Origin: CAYGWP01 sp964353455
GTDB taxonomy: Bacteria; Planctomycetota; Phycisphaerae; FEN-1346
Assembly (NCBI GenBank): GCA_964353455.1
Contig: CAYGWP010000386.1
Span: 1-13,133 of the forward strand
Direction of reading: 5' to 3'
Length of the DNA: 13,133 bases
The notes under the pieces were generated by a model. It saw only the letters and a program-made list of their open reading frames with translations, had not been told where the DNA came from and searched no databases. Each line of letters starts with the position of its first letter. Positions within the stretch are counted from its first letter, which is position 1. Made by a program: the position numbers and the translations under genes. Positions 8,038 through 13,133 of the stretch are shown in pieces.

Positions 8038-9537
8038 TCATCCCCCGGTGCGCGTCGGGTAGTCCTGTCCCATCAGACTGCGTTCTACCGACAGTTGCCA
8101 GGCATCCAGCGCGGCCGCCATGCTCCTGACGACCTCGGGCTTCTCCTGGGCGAGGTCCTTGGTCTCGGCCGGATCGGCCGCCAGGTCGTAGAGTTCGAAG
8201 TGCCCGTCGGCCAGTTTGTGCAGTTTGTAGCGGTTATCGACCAGCGCGGCGTGCTCGTTTTGATGCGCTTTCTCGTTGCCGGCGTTGGGGCGCCGCGGCC
8301 CTTGATACCGGTGATTCTGGAAGGTCCGCCAGGTGCCGGTCAAAGCATCGGCGTCCAGATAAGGCCCCGCCACGCTATACCGGGGATTCCACCAGAACCC
8401 TATCGGCTTGGGCCGCTCGGTCATCCTGCCGTCCAGCAGCGGCACCAGGCTGATCCCATCGATAGGCTCCACCTGGCCGGGGACTTTCAGGCCCAGGATG
8501 TCAATGATCGTCGGGTGGATGTCACAGGTGGAGCAGGGCACATCGGTGACCATGCCCTTCTTGATCCGCGCCGGCCACTCGATGATGCCCGGCACACGGA
8601 TGCCGCCTTCCCAAAGGCTGACCTTCCAACCGCGAAGTCCGCCGGTGGAGCCTGGATCGTTAATATAGGGGCCGTTGTCGCTGTTGAACCAGAGCAGCGT
8701 GTTGTCGGCGATGCCCAGATCTCGCAGGGCCTTGCGGAGTTTCCCCACGCTGGCGTCCACCGCGGCCACCTCGCCGTAGTAGTTCTGCTCCCTTTCGGGA
8801 AGATGCTTGTACGGCTGCTTGTATTTCTCCGCGGCCTGGCACGGCTCGTGGGGATTCGGGAGCCACACCAGCGCCAGGAACGGCCGCTTGGCCGCGGCCT
8901 GCCGCCGGATGAATTCCAGGGCGGCATCGGTGACAATCTCGCAAGGCTCTCCCTGGCAGATTTGCGGCGGCCCGCCGTTGCGGCTGAGCGGCGGGTCGAG
9001 ATCGAACCAGTTGTCGTGGGATAGCGACTCGTCGAACCCGCAATTGACCGGACTCAGCGGCGAGCCGGCCTTGACCGGGCCGACGTGCCACTTGCCGAAA
9101 TGGCCCGTGGCGTAACCGGCGGCCTTAAGCACCTTCCCGATCGTGACCTCTTCGGGCCGGATCGACATGTTGGCCTGGAAGCAGCCGTACCGGTTGGGGT
9201 GCCGGCCGGTCAGCACGCTTCCGCGCGTGGGCGAGCACTGGGGATGGGCCGCATAGAAGCGATTGAAGCGCAGCCCTGACGCCGCCATTGCGTCCAATTC
9301 GGGCGTCTTGAGGACCTTGTGCCCGTTGTAACTGGTGTCGCCCCAGCCCTGGTCGTCGCTCATGCAAAGGATGATGTTGGGGCGCTCTTGCGGCCCACCG
9401 CCGGTGGCCGCAACAGCAGGCGCAGCGGAGTGCATGGTCGCCGGCGCGGAGCATAGGGCCGCTGCGCCGCATGCAGCCCGCTTGAGGAATTCCCGACGAG
9501 TCGCCGCGGCTTGAGTCGCTTTCGTCCTGGTGCTCAT
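8038..9537 (-). CDS. Tat-exported sulfatase (arylsulfatase A-like, type I)
   Basis: 499 residues. This type I sulfatase hydrolyses a sulfate ester, probably on a polysaccharide, outside the cytoplasm. The N-terminus carries a twin-arginine motif (TRREFLKRAACG) followed by an Ala-rich stretch. The active-site signature is CSPTR, with C101 the residue to be converted to formylglycine. Metal ligands are D61 and D62 in CMSDDQGWGD and D287/N288 in NSDNGP. GKWH (K149, H151) is the second sulfatase signature. The C-terminal FELYDLAADPAETKDLA is the usual sulfatase tail. No sulfatase-maturing enzyme is in the window, so activation must come from elsewhere. The ATG at 9537 is chosen over a TTG at 9552 because GGGAGG (9545-9550) lies seven bases before it. 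The stop lies 59 bases upstream of the next gene's chosen start. The exact substrate class cannot be read. Confidence 0.96.
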   Translation of the reverse strand: MSTRTKATQAAATRREFLKRAACGAAALCSAPATMHSAAPAVAATGGGPQERPNIILCMSDDQGWGDTSYNGHKVLKTPELDAMAASGLRFNRFYAAHPQCSPTRGSVLTGRHPNRYGCFQANMSIRPEEVTIGKVLKAAGYATGHFGKWHVGPVKAGSPLSPVNCGFDESLSHDNWFDLDPPLSRNGGPPQICQGEPCEIVTDAALEFIRRQAAAKRPFLALVWLPNPHEPCQAAEKYKQPYKHLPEREQNYYGEVAAVDASVGKLRKALRDLGIADNTLLWFNSDNGPYINDPGSTGGLRGWKVSLWEGGIRVPGIIEWPARIKKGMVTDVPCSTCDIHPTIIDILGLKVPGQVEPIDGISLVPLLDGRMTERPKPIGFWWNPRYSVAGPYLDADALTGTWRTFQNHRYQGPRRPNAGNEKAHQNEHAALVDNRYKLHKLADGHFELYDLAADPAETKDLAQEKPEVVRSMAAALDAWQLSVERSLMGQDYPTRTGG

Positions 9538-9544
9538 CTTCTGT

Positions 9545-9550
9545 CCTCCC
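9545..9550 (-). promoter_or_regulatory. Ribosome-binding site of the sulfatase
   Basis: GGGAGG on the minus strand, seven bases before the ATG at 9537-9535. The upstream in-frame TTG (9552-9550) would place this site inside the coding region, so the ATG is the likely start. Confidence 0.7.
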
Positions 9551-9571
9551 AACCAAGGTTAAGCCGTAGGG

Positions 9572-9793
9572 TCACCCTTCCTTACGGTCATTCGCCGATG
9601 GAAGGGGCTCACCGGCTCCGAGCCCCGGCCCGTCGAGGCAGGCGGTCTCCATCGTGCCGTCGGTGACGCGAAAGATTCCGGGGAATCGCTTCTCCCATCC
9701 CGCGTTGCCGTTGGGGTAGTACTGCCTGGCGTTGGCCTCAATGGCTGCTACGCCCGGCACGTGCGCCGCCGGACCGATGACCCCGCGCAGGCC
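9572..9793 (-). pseudogene. C-terminal relic of an enolase-superfamily (mandelate racemase/ManD-like) gene
   Basis: This is an open minus-strand frame of about 74 codons ending at a TGA at 9574-9572. It contains VAAIEANARQYYP, EKRFPGIFRVTDGTM and DGPGLGAGEPLP. The arrangement FPG, then R-x-x-DG-x-M, then GPGLG followed by an acidic residue is how many mandelate racemase/mannonate dehydratase-like enzymes end. Codon third positions are mostly G or C, as expected for a real gene here. Upstream of about 9793 the frame turns into Arg/Ser-rich sequence antisense to another open frame, and no barrel or catalytic residues precede it. The rest of the gene is therefore absent. It most likely marks a deletion in an operon that once carried a sugar-acid dehydratase or racemase. 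The family assignment is by eye and needs a profile search. Confidence 0.5.
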
Positions 9794-9818
9794 GGGCGGG
9801 CAACGCAAGGAGTCGCAC

Positions 9819-10208
9819 ATGCCCGATGCGTCCGAAATCCACGCGGTGCTGGCCGAGCGGTTCCGCGACGGCCGCCTCAACGCACGCAGGGCGGAAATCC
9901 TCGGCCGCAAACTCCGGCGCGACGACGGCCGTCGGCTCTGCTCGTCGTCGGCGGCCGCGCGATCATTTCACCTCGCGGAAATCGTCCCACAGCAGTTCGC
10001 AGGTCTGGCCACCTTCTTTTGTGGTGCCGCAGAACTCAATTCTGCATATCTTGGTAAGGTTCGCGCCCTTGGCGGTTCCGTCGCCAAAAGTGTCCGCGCT
10101 GCCTTTATCCCCGACGGCAAAGGTCACTTGGGTCCATTCTTTCAGGTGTTGCGAGTACCAGAACCATACTTGCGCGCGTTGCTTGTTGGCATCGTACAGG
10201 GCGACTGA
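9819..10208 (+). CDS. Short opposing ORF or gene fragment of unknown function
   Basis: The ATG at 9819 follows AAGGAG (9807-9812) by six bases, a very good Shine-Dalgarno arrangement. The first 40 or so codons (MPDASEIHAVLAERFRDG and onward) have high G/C third positions and look coding. From about 9963 the frame runs antisense through the 3' end of the beta-helix gene, where it is only a shadow. The most economical reading is the 5' fragment of a plus-strand gene cut off by a rearrangement, giving a chimeric 129-residue frame. The same stretch is also open on the minus strand in the exactly complementary frame, so coding is not certain. No family is recognised. Confidence 0.3.
   Translation: MPDASEIHAVLAERFRDGRLNARRAEILGRKLRRDDGRRLCSSSAAARSFHLAEIVPQQFAGLATFFCGAAELNSAYLGKVRALGGSVAKSVRAAFIPDGKGHLGPFFQVLRVPEPYLRALLVGIVQGD
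9920..9950. repeat. Inverted repeat downstream of the beta-helix gene stop
   Basis: CGACGACG (9920-9927) and CGTCGTCG (9943-9950) form an 8-base stem with a 15-base loop, 13 bases beyond the stop of the minus-strand beta-helix gene. There is no run of U on the minus-strand transcript after it, so it is not a convincing intrinsic terminator. It may be a stabilising 3' hairpin or a chance pairing in GC-rich sequence. Confidence 0.3.
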
Positions 10209-11945
10209 GGCGCTCGCCAGCGGAGCAGGATTCGGCGCCTTGATCCAGACGGTGAACTTCTTTCCCGTGAAGTCAGTCGGCCCGAACGTCTTCTGAACTC
10301 CGCCGACGCCGTACCCGTCGGGACCCGAGGGAAAGGTGGCCTTGACGCAGGCTGTGCCCTCCTTCTTGTCGCCTTCCACCAGGGCAATCTTCGCGTCTGT
10401 CGCGCGGTAGCCGCGGACGGCCTTCACGGTCTCGGTGGAGTCGAACGATTCCTCGAACGGCTTGGCGACGGGCTTGGCGTCGGCTGGTCGCTCGGCTGCA
10501 CCGGCAACCCGGATCATCTCCCCCGTCACGTCGCTCTTGGCAGGTTGAGGCGCTACAGCCGGCTTCTCGGCCGCCGGCTTCGGCTCCGCAGGGGGCGGGG
10601 GGAGCGGGACGGGCGCCGCCTGCGGCGGCCCTGCCGTGACCGGGGCAGGCGATGGCGACTGGTCCACCACATCCGAGGGCTGAAGCCCCGAGACGGCGTA
10701 AGGCGTCCCTGCCTTCCCGAACACGAAATTGTTGAAGAACCGGTTTTCGCCCGCGGAGTCCTTCAGGCAGTAGGCCGTGCCCGCCACGTCCGAGACCCGG
10801 TTGCCCTGGACGAGGGTGCGGCCAAAGCCCTCGCCCAGCAGGATGCCTGAGCGGCCGCCGTAGATGGCATTGTTACTGATCACGGCGTCCTTGAGTCCTC
10901 GCGTCTCAATGCCCCACTCGGCTATTCCGCCCTCGTCAACGAAGGTGTTGCCGCTGATGAGGACTTTGCCGAGATGCTCACCCTGTTGGACCACCTGAAC
11001 GCGGATCCCCGATTCCTGGTGCCTCTTGGGGATCCCCCGCCCGTACCAGATGAGATTGTTGATTATGGTGATGCCTTCCCACGTGGCGTTCTTGACTTCA
11101 ATGCCTTTCTCGGGGCGGCTGCCCACCGAAATCGCGGCCAGCATCGGAGCGCGTTTCCTGCACACGACGGTGTTGTTGGCGATGAGAATCCGGCGGATGG
11201 CCGCGCCGTCGCGTTTGCCGTCGGCGGCTACGCAGATGGCGTAGGCCTGGGGGTCCTGCACATAGTTGCCCAGAAACTCGATGTCCTCGATGACGGCGTT
11301 TTCCTTCAAAGTGAAACTGCCGAATCCGGTCGCCAGTTCCGGGGCGAGGCTGCGGTTGTTCACGACGTGCACGCGGCGCGCCATGTCGATCTCGACCTGC
11401 AAGTGCTCGATCAGGTTCTCGCTGATCCAGATGTCCTCAGAGGGCTCAGCGCCCAGGGCAAAACAAATTGCGTAGCGATCGGACGTCATCTTGGGCTGAA
11501 AATTACCGTCGAAGAAGTGGTTCTGATGGATCCGGATGCGCTTGCAGGAATAGAAACTCATGCCCGGCCCGAAATGGGTGACGCCGTTCAGATCGAACCG
11601 CAGGCCCGTGATGGTGATGTCGGAGCACTTCTGGAAAGCGAAGAGGAAGCCGCCCTTCCCGCCGGCGGCCTTGATCGTTGCACCGGGATCGCCGGTCAGC
11701 ATCAATTCCGTCCGGTCCGTCGGACGGACGCCAGTGGCAAAGTAGTATGTCCCCGAGGGGAAGTAAATGGTCGAGCCTTTCGGCGCGGCGTCCATGGCCG
11801 CCCGGACCGCCGCATGGTCATCGGTGACGCCATCGCCCTTGGCGCCATGATCCTTGACGTTGACGGTTGCCGCAGGACAGGCGTTTGCGCACACAAGCGC
11901 GGCCAGCAACGCACCGAACGTCCATCTGGCGAGTCTGCTTTTCAT
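9963..11945 (-). CDS. Secreted Pectate_lyase_3-type beta-helix protein with proline linker and C-terminal carbohydrate-binding-like module
   Basis: 660 residues. The signal peptide (1-26, ending CPAA) is followed by the classic Pectate_lyase_3 / GH28-like opening at 27-70: VNVKDHGAKGDGVTDDHAAVRAAM, shortened here to the pattern GAKGDG-x-x-DD, then STIYFPSGTYYF. The parallel beta-helix continues to about 425, with rungs such as ITITGLRFDL and RILIANNTVV. A Pro/Ala-rich linker spans about 430-480. A C-terminal beta-sandwich module at about 495-660 ends in CELLWDDFREVK, resembling CBM or galactose-binding folds. The likely role is extracellular binding or cleavage of an acidic polysaccharide; the active site is not identified. 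AGGAG at 11952-11956 lies six bases before the ATG. The upstream oxidoreductase ends 57 bases earlier, so co-transcription is likely. The 425-base gap before the sulfatase is unusual for this operon. Confidence 0.9.
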   Translation of the reverse strand: MKSRLARWTFGALLAALVCANACPAATVNVKDHGAKGDGVTDDHAAVRAAMDAAPKGSTIYFPSGTYYFATGVRPTDRTELMLTGDPGATIKAAGGKGGFLFAFQKCSDITITGLRFDLNGVTHFGPGMSFYSCKRIRIHQNHFFDGNFQPKMTSDRYAICFALGAEPSEDIWISENLIEHLQVEIDMARRVHVVNNRSLAPELATGFGSFTLKENAVIEDIEFLGNYVQDPQAYAICVAADGKRDGAAIRRILIANNTVVCRKRAPMLAAISVGSRPEKGIEVKNATWEGITIINNLIWYGRGIPKRHQESGIRVQVVQQGEHLGKVLISGNTFVDEGGIAEWGIETRGLKDAVISNNAIYGGRSGILLGEGFGRTLVQGNRVSDVAGTAYCLKDSAGENRFFNNFVFGKAGTPYAVSGLQPSDVVDQSPSPAPVTAGPPQAAPVPLPPPPAEPKPAAEKPAVAPQPAKSDVTGEMIRVAGAAERPADAKPVAKPFEESFDSTETVKAVRGYRATDAKIALVEGDKKEGTACVKATFPSGPDGYGVGGVQKTFGPTDFTGKKFTVWIKAPNPAPLASASVALYDANKQRAQVWFWYSQHLKEWTQVTFAVGDKGSADTFGDGTAKGANLTKICRIEFCGTTKEGGQTCELLWDDFREVK

Positions 11946-12002
11946 CGGCGTCTCCTGTCTGCTGCGGCTTCCAGGATGCGCAACTGGTCCGTTGGCGAGG
12001 GC

Positions 12003-13040
12003 TCACAGTGTCCAAGGGGGCCGGATGGGCCGGTCCAGCATCTTGGCGGCCTCATCATCGCCGATGATCTGTTCCTGCTTGGGGTCCCAGCGGATCTTTC
12101 GCTTCAGCAGCATGGCGATATTGGCCACGTGGCAGAGGCTGGCTGTGCGATGCCCCGCCTCCACCGGTTCGGCCGGGTCCTGACGCGACTTGACGCAGTC
12201 GAGGAAGTTCCGCGCGTGATCAGGATTCATGATCCCAGAGGTCTCTCGCGGGCCCGTCAAGTTCAACTCGCGGTTCGGGTTGCTGACCGGGAGGTGAATT
12301 TCGTTCGGGCCGATCTTCGAGTCCTTCACCGACTCGGGCTTGGTCTCCAGTCCATCCTTGCCGGACTGCAACCATCCTTCGGTCCCTTCAAAACGGGTGC
12401 CCGAAAAACTTACCCCCGGAACGTCCACTCCGCAAAGCAGTTCGGCGCCGTTGGCATAGCGTGCGCGGAACCGCAACTTCGTGGCGGCGGTGAACAGGTC
12501 GCCGGGCTCAGGCCACTCCGTGCCCATGTCTTCGAACTCCACCGGCCCGGTATCATCCGTTCCCAGCGCCCACTGGACAAGCCCGAAGGTGTGTGCGCCG
12601 GTGTTGGTCGTCTCCCCTCCCGAATAATCCAGAATGTAGCGGAATCGGTACAGGCAGCGCAACTCATGATAAGGCGCCGTCGGCGCCGGGCCCAACCACA
12701 GGTCATAATCGAAACCCTCGGGGACAGGCATGGGTTTCCAGCCCGGCCCCGGCCCCCTCGGCGCTCCCCCGATGGAGGTCAGGATCCTCGTGATCTTCCC
12801 GATCCGCCCCTTGCGTATGAGTTCCGAGCGGAAGCGGGCACGGGGACTGGAGCGATACATGCTTCCGGTCTGCAAGACCCGTTTGTACTGCCGCACCGCC
12901 TTGACCATCGCCTGCCCGTCGCGGACCGTCAGCGAGAGCGGCTTTTCGCAATAGATGTCCTTGCCCGCCTTCGCCGCCAACACCGTCATAATCGGAGACT
13001 GTAGCACCATTACCGGGAACATGCCATCCGGTCCTCGCAA
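12003..13040 (-). CDS. Gfo/Idh/MocA family oxidoreductase, 5' end missing or frame-shifted
   Basis: An NAD(P)-dependent sugar or cyclitol dehydrogenase of the planctomycete-type Gfo/Idh/MocA group. From about residue 18 the sequence is canonical: AAKAGKDIYCEKPLSLTV with the EKP motif (K33), then RVLQTGS, RKGRIGKI, PVPEGFDYDLWLGPAP, FRYILDYSGGETTNTGAH with H150, and a C-terminal HARNFLDCVKSR and AGHRTASLCHVANIA. What precedes it is not: the nucleotide-binding Rossmann half (Gly-rich loop and first 100 or so residues) is absent. The first residues read GPDGMFPVMV where relatives have a TPDHWHVP-like motif. The 345-residue frame begins at a TTG without a ribosome-binding site and stays open to the window edge. 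The gene may be a pseudogene, a frame-shifted copy or a chimeric assembly; more of it may lie beyond 13133. The stop lies 57 bases before the next gene. Confidence 0.82.
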   Translation of the reverse strand: MRGPDGMFPVMVLQSPIMTVLAAKAGKDIYCEKPLSLTVRDGQAMVKAVRQYKRVLQTGSMYRSSPRARFRSELIRKGRIGKITRILTSIGGAPRGPGPGWKPMPVPEGFDYDLWLGPAPTAPYHELRCLYRFRYILDYSGGETTNTGAHTFGLVQWALGTDDTGPVEFEDMGTEWPEPGDLFTAATKLRFRARYANGAELLCGVDVPGVSFSGTRFEGTEGWLQSGKDGLETKPESVKDSKIGPNEIHLPVSNPNRELNLTGPRETSGIMNPDHARNFLDCVKSRQDPAEPVEAGHRTASLCHVANIAMLLKRKIRWDPKQEQIIGDDEAAKMLDRPIRPPWTL

Positions 13041-13133
13041 GATGAAGCGTGTGAGTCGTCTGCAGCCGGCCTTCGGCCTGGGCGTCGCGGAGCATGTCGG
13101 CGGCGATCCGCCGGCTGATGTGCGGGGCGGTCC
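13041..13133 (-). other. Edge fragment coding in a different frame from the oxidoreductase
   Basis: One minus-strand frame here reads TAPHISRRIAADMLRDAQAEGRLQ with almost all third codon positions G or C. It then becomes ordinary-looking, T-ending codons after about 13061 (at a CTGCAG). It is not the frame of the oxidoreductase, and the residues do not resemble that family's Rossmann domain. This looks like the tail of a different gene joined to the oxidoreductase remnant. No family is recognised. Confidence 0.35.

Noticed and set aside
7979..8041. Upstream ATG at 8041 giving a 21-residue longer transglutaminase-like protein
   Set aside because: It would form a tidy ATGA overlap with the sulfatase stop, but it lacks a spaced ribosome-binding site and would bury the signal peptide. 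The ATG at 7978 has AGGAG at the right distance.
9564..9587. Hairpin CCGTA...TACGG after the enolase-like relic, considered as a terminator
   Set aside because: The stem is five pairs with a mismatch and there is no T-run. It lies just before the sulfatase ribosome-binding site, where termination would separate the operon. Too weak to call.
1..13133. CRISPR array, tRNA, rRNA or riboswitch
   Set aside because: No regularly spaced direct repeats and no recognisable tRNA or rRNA segments were seen. Most intergenic gaps on the minus strand are under 60 bases, leaving little room for leader RNAs.

Overview
The window is GC-rich bacterial DNA carrying one long leftward (minus-strand) gene cluster for secreted proteins. 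The mix is a Tat-exported sulfatase, an exported-type Gfo/Idh/MocA oxidoreductase, three right-handed beta-helix proteins, a transglutaminase/fibronectin-III/putative-Ig protein, and a deacetylase-like protein of unknown family. This is typical of Planctomycetota (Phycisphaerae or Pirellulales-like), with Lentisphaerota or Verrucomicrobiota as alternatives. There is no taxonomic marker gene, so this is an inference from gene content. No SusC/SusD pair, transporter, regulator or RNA gene is visible.

Read in the direction of transcription (right to left), the layout is as follows. At 13133-13041 is the edge of something in a different frame. At 13040-12003 is a Gfo/Idh/MocA oxidoreductase with a disturbed 5' end. 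At 11945-9963 is a Pectate_lyase_3-type beta-helix with a proline linker and a C-terminal carbohydrate-binding-like module. At 9962-9538 is a 425-base gap holding a relic C-terminus of an enolase-superfamily gene and a short opposing ORF. At 9537-8038 is the sulfatase. At 7978-5438 is the transglutaminase-like multidomain protein. At 5419-3479 is a secreted protein with a GATase1-like front and a NodB/deacetylase-like middle. At 3482-1044 is a coiled-coil/HEAT/FN3/beta-helix protein. At 1019-201 is a further beta-helix protein, cut off by an element with 16-bp perfect terminal inverted repeats (61-204).

From the sulfatase leftward the genes are spaced 59, 18, -4 (ATGA overlap) and 24 bases apart, and each has a plausible Shine-Dalgarno site. 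This part reads as one operon. Nearly every product has a signal peptide, so the cluster probably acts in the cell envelope or outside on a sulfated polysaccharide or glycoconjugate: the sulfatase removes sulfate, the beta-helix proteins bind or cleave the glycan, and the oxidoreductase modifies released sugars. The transglutaminase-like and deacetylase-like members add protein-directed or N/O-acyl-directed chemistry. The substrate cannot be read from the sequence.

Three places look rearranged: the left end (inverted-repeat element), the 9.55-9.96 kb gap (relic genes) and the right end (frame break in the oxidoreductase). Either the locus has been reshuffled or parts of the assembly are chimeric. 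All the very long plus-strand open frames are antisense shadows of these genes.
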